Source: Cenarchaeum symbiosum A (lineage in GTDB: Archaea; Thermoproteota; Nitrososphaeria; Nitrososphaerales; Nitrosopumilaceae). Taken from it: a DNA stretch of 64,000 bases. Below, one piece after another: positions 56,468-64,000 of this stretch. The notes below the pieces were generated by a model. That model had not been told where the DNA came from and made no database searches. It worked only from the letters and a program-made list of their open reading frames with translations. Within the stretch, counting starts at the first letter, position 1; each line of letters opens with the position of its first letter. The position numbers were made by a program, and so were the translations under genes. The stretch covers positions 1,204,593 through 1,268,592 of the forward strand of contig DP000238.1 in the NCBI GenBank assembly GCA_000200715.1, written 5' to 3'.

Positions 56468-57625
56468 ATGGTGGGCACTGCAGGGCTGTGGGTGTTTCTT
56501 TTGTGGACGATGGCGTCTACAAGGGGCAAGACGCCTGTATTGGGGGAATCAGGGAAGGGCGGCGCACAGCCCCGCGTATCGATAATACTGCCGGCTAGAA
56601 ACGAGAGGGACTATATCGGCAGGTGCCTCGAATCGCTCATCATGCAGGACTATCCCGACTATGAGATAATAGCGGTGGACGATTCATCGGACGACGGCAC
56701 GGGGGAGATAATAGAGTCGTATGCGGCAAAGGACCCTCGGGTGGTGCACGTTACGGCGAGGCCCAAGCCGGAGGGGTGGATGGGCAAGAACTGGGCCTGC
56801 ATGGAGGGGTATGCAAAGGCAGGCGGCGACCTGCTGCTCTTTACGGATTCTGATACAAGGCACGACCCGGGGGTGGTCTCGATGGCGGTGGCGCAGCTGA
56901 TGGCAGGCGGCCTCGACGCCCTGACTGCCGCGCCCAGGATGATCTGCCCAGAGTTCTGGACGCGGGTGACACTCCCGATGATTACTGTATTCCTGCATAC
57001 GAGGTTCTCTGCTGTGCGCGTAAACGATCCCAAAAAAAAGACGGGCTATTTTTTTGGCAGCTTTTTTGTCATAAAGAGAGAGGCGTACGAGGCGGTGGGC
57101 ACGCACGAGGGGGTCAAGCAGGAGATAATAGAAGACGGGGCGCTTGGCAGCAAGGTAAAGGAGTCGGGCCGGCCCATGAGGATGGTCATGGGCGACCACC
57201 TGGTGGATGCGGTCTGGGCAAGGGACCCGTCGACACTGTGGAACGCGCTCAAGAGGCTCATGGTGCCGCTGTACCTGCAGAGCCCCCGGACCGGGGTGGG
57301 CGCGTTTTTTGCGGTGCTATTCATACTGTTCATGCCCTTTGCCCTCCTGGTATACTCGTCCATGCAGCTGGCATGGGTCCCCTCGGCTGTACCGCTCTTT
57401 GCGTTCTCGCTTGCAGCATCCTGCATGGCATATGCCGGGGCGGCAATAGAGACGAGGGTGCTGCATCTTGGACTGCGCTATGCTGCTGCAGGCCCCCTGG
57501 GCGGCTTGGTGGTGGCGCTAGGCTTTGCCAGCGGGCTGTTGCACGCAAAGAGCAGCTCGTCTGTTAGCTGGCGGGGCAGGAGCTACTCCATGAAGGACCA
57601 CGCGCAAGGCTCGATCAGGGTGTAG
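56468..57625 (+). CDS. Family 2 glycosyltransferase, membrane-bound, 385 aa
   Basis: GT-A fold glycosyltransferase: VSIILPARNERDYIGRCLES, IIAVDDSSDDGTGEII, GWMGKNWACMEGYAKA, LLFTDSDTRHDPG (DxD metal site) and GSFFVIKREAYEAVG, then QEIIEDGALG. Membrane segments lie at the N-terminus and at about 275-365, as in the CrtQ or hopene-glycosyl type. It probably works on a lipid or carotenoid. ATG at 56468 is conventional; the frame is open back to CTG 56423, which overlaps the upstream stop (CTGA) and follows GGAGG, and would add 15 hydrophobic residues. Confidence 0.85.
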   Translation: MVGTAGLWVFLLWTMASTRGKTPVLGESGKGGAQPRVSIILPARNERDYIGRCLESLIMQDYPDYEIIAVDDSSDDGTGEIIESYAAKDPRVVHVTARPKPEGWMGKNWACMEGYAKAGGDLLLFTDSDTRHDPGVVSMAVAQLMAGGLDALTAAPRMICPEFWTRVTLPMITVFLHTRFSAVRVNDPKKKTGYFFGSFFVIKREAYEAVGTHEGVKQEIIEDGALGSKVKESGRPMRMVMGDHLVDAVWARDPSTLWNALKRLMVPLYLQSPRTGVGAFFAVLFILFMPFALLVYSSMQLAWVPSAVPLFAFSLAASCMAYAGAAIETRVLHLGLRYAAAGPLGGLVVALGFASGLLHAKSSSSVSWRGRSYSMKDHAQGSIRV

Positions 57626-57664
57626 ATAGTGGGCGCTATACATACCAAACTTATTGCCTATAAC

Positions 57665-58549
57665 TCACGAAACATTCTTAAAATTTGTTAACGCATAAGA
57701 AATACCAGCTTGGGCTGCAAGACGCAGATTCTCAATTTTTTGAGCGATAGTGCCATCATTACAAATCGTAGGATGAGATACGTTGTTACCGTGTTTTAAT
57801 TCGTTATTAAGATTTCGCCATGACTCTACATCTTTTTTATTTGTATTAATTTTATCAAATACTTTATTATCATAGCGTTCTCCTCGAGGGTTTTTCTCAT
57901 CGTAACCCATAGCCAGTTCTAATGAATTATACAAATCTCTGAAAATTGATATTCGATCGTTGCCATGCATGGCAGAATAATATCGATCCAGAGAATATTT
58001 TATATTGTATAATTTAAGTTTGGAACATGTAGTTTCAAATGTGTAATATTTAAGACGAAATTCAGATATTAATTTGAGGATGTAATAAATCTCATCTTCA
58101 ATAATTTTTTCAGGAGTGCTGAGATCAATACTTACAGAATCAGAAAAGGGTAGTTTATCAGTTGTGGATATATGAATCATTTTATTTATTTTTTGGATGA
58201 TAGAAATCGACTCATGTTTATTCTGGACATTTAGGTGCTGAGGATTAATTTCGTAATCTCGTACAACAACATTCTTCGCCACTAGGTTTATTGATAATAT
58301 TACATCTGACCAGAATTCCTTGTCTATGTTTTCTTTATAATTTAACCTTCCCAATGAATCCGGTTCAGTTATTGTTAATTCATATCTCGTTCTTCGACTA
58401 CCAGGTAGTTTTTTCTCTAGAAATATATATTTTTGATTAGATATTTCCAATACATTTTGCATTGAATTCATCGTTATGCTAGGATTCACGAGTTTGTGTA
58501 CGAAAATATAATTTCTCAGGTGATCTTCATCTATATTTTTACACAACAT
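57665..58549 (-). CDS. A+T-rich foreign protein, 294 aa, possible HEPN-like C-terminus
   Basis: The codon use is quite unlike its neighbours, with GC of about 30 percent against 55-60 percent around it. The protein is rich in Asn, Ile, Lys and Ser. The N-terminal part (about 1-150) has strand-rich sequence; the C-terminal part (about 175-285) is helical with LYNSLELAMGYDEKNPRGER and SWRNLNNELKHGNN, which recalls RN...HG segments of HEPN-type or abortive-infection proteins. That likeness is weak. No partner is evident. A defence function is possible but only inferred. Confidence 0.7.
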   Translation of the reverse strand: MLCKNIDEDHLRNYIFVHKLVNPSITMNSMQNVLEISNQKYIFLEKKLPGSRRTRYELTITEPDSLGRLNYKENIDKEFWSDVILSINLVAKNVVVRDYEINPQHLNVQNKHESISIIQKINKMIHISTTDKLPFSDSVSIDLSTPEKIIEDEIYYILKLISEFRLKYYTFETTCSKLKLYNIKYSLDRYYSAMHGNDRISIFRDLYNSLELAMGYDEKNPRGERYDNKVFDKINTNKKDVESWRNLNNELKHGNNVSHPTICNDGTIAQKIENLRLAAQAGISYALTNFKNVS

Positions 58550-58975
58550 TAATTATACAACACTAGGTGATTAATACTTAGCGAAAGACGTTAAATTACA
58601 CTGCCCAATGAATTTGTTAAATAACGGCATCTACAATGGGGTGGAAGGCAAGTACAGACTGGCATATTAGAGGCCTAGGGAAAGCAGTAGTGTCTTTCGG
58701 GCATGTGTTAGGGGTGTATGCAGCAGTCAAGCGGTCCAGTAGTATAGACATAGCGTTAATCAGCAGTGGTCGGGATATCAACAGAGGGTTCATGATAACG
58801 ACGGAGGTGGAGGGGATAGTCAGAGTCAAGGCAAACCCAAGAAAGGGTGTAGTGCACCCGCTCTCCTTACTAAAGCAGGCCCACATGATCAGTAGTGTCC
58901 ATACTATGATTACTGGTATAATCCTCGATCATTGTGTAGCAAGGTTTTTACTTAAACAGGGGCAAATTCTGCACA
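58550..58975. other. Gap with overlapping open frames on both strands
   Basis: About 425 bases of intermediate GC. Between 58617 and 58930 both strands are open (plus from 58636; minus 58617-58886), but neither has a domain or convincing start, and the plus frame runs on into htrA in another phase. It may be a decayed gene. TTTTTACTTAAA at 58945-58956 is the TATA box for htrA. Confidence 0.4.
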
Positions 58976-60148
58976 TTGGAAAAGTCAGGCATGATCCTCG
59001 GCGGGGCCATAGGGGCGGCAGCCATGCTGGTAGTAATGGGCCTTGTAATAGCCCCGCTGCCGGCAGAGCCCGCCCAGGAGGCGCCGACCACCTACATACA
59101 GGGGGCCCCTGCATTCCAGGGAGGATCCTACGGCGTCCGGACTGCAGGGGCGGCAGAGCTTGCCCCTCCGGGGGAGCTCTCACTGATAGAGATATTCGAG
59201 AGGACAGAATCGGGCACCGTCAGGGTGGAGGTCCGGCGCGAAGGCAGGGTAATTGATACCAACGGGGTCGGCTCCGGCTTTGTATTTGATACAAGGGGCC
59301 ACATAATCACCAACTCGCATGTAGTGGACAGCGGGGGCAGGGTGATAGTCACATTTCTTGACGGCAGCTCATACATCGCGCGGGTGGTAGGCGACGACCC
59401 GTACACGGACATAGCGGTGCTCAAGGTCGACGCCGGAGAGGACCGCGCCTCGCCGCTGCTACTCGGAGATTCGTCGAACCTAAAGGTGGGCGAGCAGATA
59501 GCAGCCATAGGCAACCCGTTTGGGCTGTCGGGATCCATGACGTCGGGGATAGTCAGCCAGCTTGGCAGGCTGCTGCCAGCAAACTCGGGGATCTTCCAGA
59601 TACCGGATGTAATACAGACCGACGCGGCCATCAACCCGGGCAACTCGGGCGGGCCGCTGCTCAACATGAGGGGCGAAGTAGTGGGAATAAACACGGCAAT
59701 CCAGTCTGGCACAGGCGAGTTTGCCGGGATAGGCTTTGCGATACCGTCGAGAACGCTGGCAAAGATCGTCCCCAGCATAATCAGGGACGGCGAGTACCAG
59801 CATCCGTGGCTGGGAGTCTCGGGAAGGGACATTGATCCCGACCTTGCCGGCGTGCTCGGTGTAAGCGAGGCAAAGGGCTTCCTCGTGGTAAGCGTGGTAG
59901 AGGACAGCCCGGCCCACAAGGCCGGCCTCCGCGGATCGACGGGGACGGTAATGATCGAAGGCATAGAGCGCCCCGTGGGCGGCGACATCATAGTGGCAGT
60001 GGACGGGATCGAGGTCAGGAAGATAGACGACATACTGATACACCTGCAGAGGCAAAAGTCAGTCGGGGACGAGATGATGGTCGAGGTGGTCAGGGACGGC
60101 AAGTCCGGGACATTTACCCTGCTGCTCGACGAGCGCCCCGGCCGATAA
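58976..60148 (+). CDS. htrA: HtrA/DegP-family serine protease, 390 aa
   Basis: Extracytoplasmic quality-control protease anchored by an N-terminal membrane segment (about 6-28). The protease domain has GVGSGFVFDTRGHIITNSHVV (His), YTDIAVLKVD (Asp) and NPGNSGGPLLNMRGEV (Ser). One PDZ domain follows (about 285-385, HPWLGVSGRDIDPDLAGVLG and GDIIVAVDGIEVRKIDD). Length is usual for single-PDZ forms. The TTG start at 58976 lies 26 bases after the TATA box. Confidence 0.93.
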   Translation: MEKSGMILGGAIGAAAMLVVMGLVIAPLPAEPAQEAPTTYIQGAPAFQGGSYGVRTAGAAELAPPGELSLIEIFERTESGTVRVEVRREGRVIDTNGVGSGFVFDTRGHIITNSHVVDSGGRVIVTFLDGSSYIARVVGDDPYTDIAVLKVDAGEDRASPLLLGDSSNLKVGEQIAAIGNPFGLSGSMTSGIVSQLGRLLPANSGIFQIPDVIQTDAAINPGNSGGPLLNMRGEVVGINTAIQSGTGEFAGIGFAIPSRTLAKIVPSIIRDGEYQHPWLGVSGRDIDPDLAGVLGVSEAKGFLVVSVVEDSPAHKAGLRGSTGTVMIEGIERPVGGDIIVAVDGIEVRKIDDILIHLQRQKSVGDEMMVEVVRDGKSGTFTLLLDERPGR

Positions 60149-60181
60149 CACAAAAATAAATACATGTGAGCCGGCTGCACC

Positions 60182-61354
60182 TTGTTGAGCCAGCTTATCC
60201 CAGGTTCCGAGGCGCTTGCGGGTGCCCTCGAAGGCCGCGCCATATCCAGGGAGGACGCCCTGCACATACTGGAAGGCGCGGGGCACGATCCGCGAAAGCT
60301 GATGTCCGCCGCGCGCGCCCTCAGGGCGGAATACCACGGCCGCACCGTCACGTTCTCAAAAAAGGCCTTTGTGAGCCTGGTCAACCTGTGCAGGGATTCA
60401 TGCACATACTGCACGTACCAGCGCGAGCCCGGCGAGGCCGGCGCCTCGATGATGGACAAGCGGGCCGTTGGCGTGCTGCTGGACATGGCCGCAAGGTTCC
60501 GCTGTACAGAGGCGCTGCTGGTAACAGGCGAGAGGCCAGAAGAGCGCTATGAGGAGGCGCGGCGCTGGCTGCACGCAGAGGGCTTTGCCAGCACGGCAGA
60601 ATACCTGGTGCACTGCTCCGAGATGGCCCTGGAGCGGGGCCTGTTCCCCCATACCAACGCAGGCAACCTAAGTAGAAGCGAGATGGCCGATCTTCAAAAG
60701 ACCAACGCCAGCATGGGGCTGATGCTGGAGAATGCAAGCCCCAGGCTCTCCGAGAGGGGCATGCCCCACCATCTTGCACCCAGCAAGGAGCCGGGCAAGA
60801 GAATGAGGGTGCTTGAAAACGCAGGAGAACTCGGCATACCTGTGACGACAGGGCTGCTGGTCGGAATGGGCGAGACGCCAGGCGAGCTCGTAGATTCACT
60901 CTTCGCCATACAAGGCCTCTCGGGGAGGCACGGCAACATACAGGAGGTAATAATACAGAATTTCCGGCCAAAGCCGGATACCATGATGGGCTCAAGCCCG
61001 CCTGCCGGCCGCTCATACCTAATGGCTGCAGCCGCGCTGGCAAGGGTGCTGATGCCGCGAATGAACATACAGGTGCCGCCAAACCTCTCGCCCGGCTCGT
61101 ATTCAGGTCTGCTGGATGCCGGCATCAACGACTGGGGGGGAATCTCGCCCCTTACGCCGGACCACGTAAACCCCGAGCACGAATGGCCCGCGATAAACGA
61201 GGTGGAAGACGAGACGCGGGCTGCCGGCCTCAGGCTGGCTTGCAGATTCCCCGTGTACCCGGAGTTTGCGGGAATGGTCCACCCAAGGGTAAGGGAGATG
61301 ATGCTGCAGGTATCAGGCCCCGACGGCCTGGTAAGGGAAGGGCGTTGGAGGTAG
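60182..61354 (+). CDS. cofG: Fo synthase subunit 1, 390 aa
   Basis: Radical SAM enzyme that with CofH makes 7,8-didemethyl-8-hydroxy-5-deazariboflavin (Fo), the F420 chromophore. The cluster motif is NLCRDSCTYCTYQ (CxxxCxxC, about 68). The barrel continues with LLVTGERPEERY, HTNAGNLSRSEM, LMLENASPRLSERGMPHHLA, GLLVGMGETPGE and IIQNFRPKPDT. The TTG at 60182 has AAATAAATAC about 24 bases upstream, so the message is probably leaderless. It overlaps the cofH start by 10 bases. Confidence 0.95.
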   Translation: MLSQLIPGSEALAGALEGRAISREDALHILEGAGHDPRKLMSAARALRAEYHGRTVTFSKKAFVSLVNLCRDSCTYCTYQREPGEAGASMMDKRAVGVLLDMAARFRCTEALLVTGERPEERYEEARRWLHAEGFASTAEYLVHCSEMALERGLFPHTNAGNLSRSEMADLQKTNASMGLMLENASPRLSERGMPHHLAPSKEPGKRMRVLENAGELGIPVTTGLLVGMGETPGELVDSLFAIQGLSGRHGNIQEVIIQNFRPKPDTMMGSSPPAGRSYLMAAAALARVLMPRMNIQVPPNLSPGSYSGLLDAGINDWGGISPLTPDHVNPEHEWPAINEVEDETRAAGLRLACRFPVYPEFAGMVHPRVREMMLQVSGPDGLVREGRWR

Positions 61355-62622
61355 TCTCCGGCAGGGCCGATGCCCTATTCAGGGACGCCGATCCGCTGGT
61401 TGCAGCAGAGCTAGAGAGGGCCCTGTCAGGTGTGGAGGTCTCGGTAGATGGCGCCATGCTGCTCTTTGGGGCGCAAGGGATAGACGCGCATTTGGTGGGC
61501 ATGGTGGCCGACGAGCTGCGGCGCCGGAAAAACGGCGAGATAGCCACCTATGTAGTCAACAGGAACATCAACTTTACCAACGTCTGCGTAAAGCAGTGCG
61601 GCTTTTGCGCGTTTAGCAGGGACTTTAGGGAGGAAGAAGGGTACATGCTGCCAACAAAAGAGATTGTCCGGCGCGCGGCAGAAGCTCGCAGCCTTGGCGC
61701 CACCGAGGTCTGCATACAGGCGGGCCTACCGCCGGATATGAAGCCCGGCCTGTACGAGGAGATATGTACCGCGATAAAGCGGGAGGTGCCCGATATTCAC
61801 ATACACGGCTTTTCTCCAGAGGAGGTGCTGTACGGCGCCACAACATCCCAGGTGACAATACCGGAATACCTGGGGAGGCTGCGGGAAGCCGGGGTTGATA
61901 CCCTGCCGGGCACATCGGCAGAGATACTCGACCAGGAGGTGCGCGACCGCATATCTCCGGGCAGGATAAGCGTAAAGGACTGGACCGCGGTAATCACTGC
62001 GGCCCACCGCATGGGCATAAGGACGACGTCGACCATGATGTTCGGCCACGTAGAGACTATCGAGCAGAGGGCAAGGCACATCGCGCTGATACGCGAGATA
62101 CAAAAGGAGACGGGCGGCTTTACAGAGTTTGTACCGCTCAACTTTATCTTCCACGAGGCGCCAATGTACAGGATGGACGAGACGGATTCTGTCGGGCGCG
62201 GCGCAGGGCCCTCCGATGTGCTGATGACGCATGCGGTATCAAGAATCATGCTAGACGGATACATAGAGAACATCCAGTCATCCTGGGTCAAGGAGGGCCC
62301 CGAGATGTCGCAGCTGCTGCTCCGGTGGGGCGCAAACGACCTCGGGGGGACCCTCATCAACGAGAGCATATCGACGTCGGCGGGCTCAGGATACGGCCAG
62401 CTGATGCAGCCAAAGCAGTTTCGCAGCCTTGCAAGGGGGGCAGGCCGGACGCCTGCAGAGCGGGACACTATGTACGGGCTGCTCAGGGTCTTTGATGAAG
62501 AGCCCGGGGGCGGAGGCCTAGACGAGGTGGAGGATGCCGGCCGCTTTGGCTCGTACTTTGAGCTGATCAAAGCCGACGGGTTCAGGTACGAGAATCTGCG
62601 GCGCGGCGTGCACAGGCCCTGA
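61345..62622 (+). CDS. cofH: Fo synthase subunit 2, 425 aa
   Basis: Partner radical SAM enzyme for Fo synthesis, coupling the tyrosine-derived unit. Motif NVCVKQCGFCAFSRD (about 74), then CIQAGLPPDMKPGLY, HIHGFSPEEVLYGA, GVDTLPGTSAEILDQ, TSTMMFGHVET and FVPLNFIFHEAPMY. TTG at 61345 overlaps the end of cofG, suggesting coupled translation; the longer open frame from 61183 is shadow of cofG. Length is slightly above the usual 360-400. Confidence 0.94.
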   Translation: MEVVSGRADALFRDADPLVAAELERALSGVEVSVDGAMLLFGAQGIDAHLVGMVADELRRRKNGEIATYVVNRNINFTNVCVKQCGFCAFSRDFREEEGYMLPTKEIVRRAAEARSLGATEVCIQAGLPPDMKPGLYEEICTAIKREVPDIHIHGFSPEEVLYGATTSQVTIPEYLGRLREAGVDTLPGTSAEILDQEVRDRISPGRISVKDWTAVITAAHRMGIRTTSTMMFGHVETIEQRARHIALIREIQKETGGFTEFVPLNFIFHEAPMYRMDETDSVGRGAGPSDVLMTHAVSRIMLDGYIENIQSSWVKEGPEMSQLLLRWGANDLGGTLINESISTSAGSGYGQLMQPKQFRSLARGAGRTPAERDTMYGLLRVFDEEPGGGGLDEVEDAGRFGSYFELIKADGFRYENLRRGVHRP

Positions 62623-62747
62623 CAGTTCCGCCGGTTTGCCAAGGGTATACGGGGCACCTTTCCCGTGTGTATTTTGATGGGATCCGACCAAGAGGGCGCA
62701 GTCGCGCAGGAAATTAATATATTGTGTAACGAGTCTGTATTCTCACG

Positions 62748-63797
62748 ATGATTGAGCTTCTGCTTGTCATGATGGCCATGCCCGCCATGTGCGAGGATAA
62801 CATGATATACGCAGAGAGGCCCAATGGGAAGATCGCACATGTATGCCCGGATACGGCCGAGCTGCTCGGGTGGGCCGACATTACGGTCAAAGATTATGAC
62901 AGCATACCGCTCGACAACCCCGGCAGGACGGATATGGGGTTCGGAAAGATACTGCCGGTGGAGCTGCCCGACTCGGCAAGTGCCGACGAAGAGATGCCGG
63001 ATGGTGAGATCAGCCATACAGGTACAGTTCACAAGTACGGCCCCCACCCCCGTGATACGTTCGTGTTATACCGGGCAGACGGGCAGAGCTCCCCCGTGAT
63101 GATATACTTTCACCAGGGAGGAAGCATCGACGATGTAACGTATGGGGAGTGGCACATTACAACCGAGCAGCTGATAGACAGCGGAATATCCGTGATACAC
63201 GCCGACTATCCGTTCGTCGACGAGACGGAGATAAAGGGCATGGTGGGCAATGCATCGCTCATAGTCCCGTATGTGATGGATAACGGGGCAGGCCTTGGGC
63301 TAGACCCGGAAAGGATCGGAGTGTACGGCGCGGGTGCAGGGGGCGGCATAGCGCTATACATTGGAACAGGCGAGTATTCCGATGAAATATCCGTGATAGG
63401 CCACTTTGACGCCCCGTCTACGTTTGATCTGGGCGGATGGCCCGCGATAGTCGACATCAGTCTTACAGATCTTATACGGGAGGGCGGCAACCTGGTACCG
63501 CCGCTGTATGGCGCCGAGACACTCCACGATCTGGTTTTGGGGGAAAAGTTAAAGCTGCGCCGCTCCCTTGACATGCTGATGATGATGGATGCCGACGACC
63601 CGCCGGTTGTAGTTCTGACAGACGGGGTGGCCGACGGGGGAAGGCTCGGCAGGATAATAACCCATCCGGGCCACTCGGCGGCTGTGCTCGAAAAGTGCAC
63701 GGAACAAGGCTTGTTGTGCGTCGATGGCAGTGTAGAGGGGATGGCACTGTTTGAGGAGCGGCTGATGGCAGGACAATCCGGCCATATCAGCGGATGA
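62748..63797 (+). CDS. Alpha/beta-hydrolase-like protein with altered nucleophile, 349 aa
   Basis: Begins with a short hydrophobic stretch (MIELLLVMMAMPAMC), maybe a signal. The middle has an esterase-like layout: VMIYFHQGGSIDD (oxyanion HxGG), VIHADYPF, then ERIGVYGAGAGGGIALYIG where hydrolases have GxSAGG. The nucleophile Ser is Gly, so it is probably not an active esterase. HPGHSAAVLEKC near the end may hold the His. TATA box AATTAATATATT (62713-62724) is 26 bases or so before the ATG. It could be a binding protein derived from a hydrolase. Confidence 0.65.
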   Translation: MIELLLVMMAMPAMCEDNMIYAERPNGKIAHVCPDTAELLGWADITVKDYDSIPLDNPGRTDMGFGKILPVELPDSASADEEMPDGEISHTGTVHKYGPHPRDTFVLYRADGQSSPVMIYFHQGGSIDDVTYGEWHITTEQLIDSGISVIHADYPFVDETEIKGMVGNASLIVPYVMDNGAGLGLDPERIGVYGAGAGGGIALYIGTGEYSDEISVIGHFDAPSTFDLGGWPAIVDISLTDLIREGGNLVPPLYGAETLHDLVLGEKLKLRRSLDMLMMMDADDPPVVVLTDGVADGGRLGRIITHPGHSAAVLEKCTEQGLLCVDGSVEGMALFEERLMAGQSGHISG

Positions 63798-63906
63798 TGC
63801 GAGCCGCCGTTTTCAGCATAACACAAGGCAGGGCTCTGCAATCATCCCGGATATGACAAGATGTCCTTCAATGAATGCCGCAGTCTGCAGACAGGGAGAA
63901 CATGAT

Positions 63907-64000
63907 ATGCCGGATCCGGCTGTGCTGACCGGACTAGCCAAAGAGAGACGAGAGGCCTTCCATGGCCTGAGCCTCGGACTTGCCGTCATCCTTCTTTTCT
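63907..64000 (+). CDS. Start of a gene cut by the window edge
   Basis: ATG at 63907 opens a frame to the end: MPDPAVLTGLAKERREAFHG and then LSLGLAVILLF, a likely start of a membrane segment. It could be an N-terminal membrane protein. Too little is visible to name it. Confidence 0.4.
   Translation, partial: MPDPAVLTGLAKERREAFHGLSLGLAVILLF

Noticed and set aside
58636-59256. Plus-strand 206-residue ORF before htrA
   Set aside because: The second half is an out-of-phase reading of htrA. The first half is open on both strands, so coding cannot be decided.
61183-61344. 54-residue N-terminal extension of CofH
   Set aside because: It is out-of-phase cofG sequence; TTG 61345 overlaps the cofG stop as usual in coupled genes.

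Overview
The window reads as a GC-rich (roughly 55-60 percent) chromosomal segment of an ammonia-oxidising-type archaeon (Thaumarchaeota/Nitrososphaerota). The content, the high GC and the family-B DNA polymerase are what I would expect of the sponge symbiont Cenarchaeum symbiosum, but I name that from memory, not from a search. Archaeal signs are a TATA-binding protein (two paralogues), aIF1, a family-B polymerase with a PCNA-binding tail, a Hef/FANCM-like helicase, a tRNA-Tyr with a 37/38 intron, and TATA boxes placed about 26 bases before start codons, which implies many leaderless mRNAs. ATG, GTG and TTG starts are all common, and many operon genes overlap as ATGA, GTGA or TAATG.

Layout. 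0-12.4 kb holds housekeeping genes: tRNA-Tyr followed by a tandem 90-base repeat, a ParB-like protein with a small coupled partner, triosephosphate isomerase, a divergent TBP, an operon of dCMP deaminase, PolB and a SemiSWEET, then helicase, parvulin and a UbiA prenyltransferase. 12.4-15.8 kb is an accessory zone: a 576-base tandem array of decayed IS5/IS4-type transposase ends, each carrying an intact 45-46 residue ORF, followed by zinc-ribbon genes. 15.8-30.5 kb holds an aldo/keto reductase, a solitary DNA methyltransferase, a malonyl-CoA-reductase-like double SDR, a PIN-ATPase-KH protein, the lysYZJM-type amino-acid operon plus homocitrate synthase, and a second ParB-like gene. 32.4-48.1 kb holds aIF1, membrane and secreted proteases, cofC and cofD for coenzyme F420, Tsr3, a 1079-residue surface protein, a complete branched-chain-type ABC transporter and tRNA-Pro. 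52.9-64 kb holds methionine aminopeptidase, a DUF1512 protein, the canonical TBP, a glycosyltransferase, an A+T-rich foreign gene, HtrA, cofG and cofH.

The main discovery is a pair of transposon-like cargo units. Unit 1 (30547-32390, 1844 bp) and unit 2 (48141-52912, 4772 bp) are each bounded by inverted copies of the same roughly 95-base terminal sequence beginning GGCTCTGTCC (GACTCTGTCC at one end), and each is flanked by a perfect 8-bp direct repeat (CGGCTAGA and AGATTTAA). Neither contains a recognisable transposase. Both carry genes for exported proteins: unit 1 two coupled exported proteins of unknown function, unit 2 a secreted trypsin-like protease with duplicated beta-sandwich domains and a membrane-anchored inhibitory-type serpin. 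In unit 2 the right terminal repeat places a TATA-like sequence 26 bases before the methionine aminopeptidase start, so the element seems to have replaced that gene's promoter.

Several genes have one-base or few-base disruptions (cupin, cofC, a mini zinc-ribbon), and the polymerase appears to lack any ATG, GTG or TTG start, so a CTG start is proposed.
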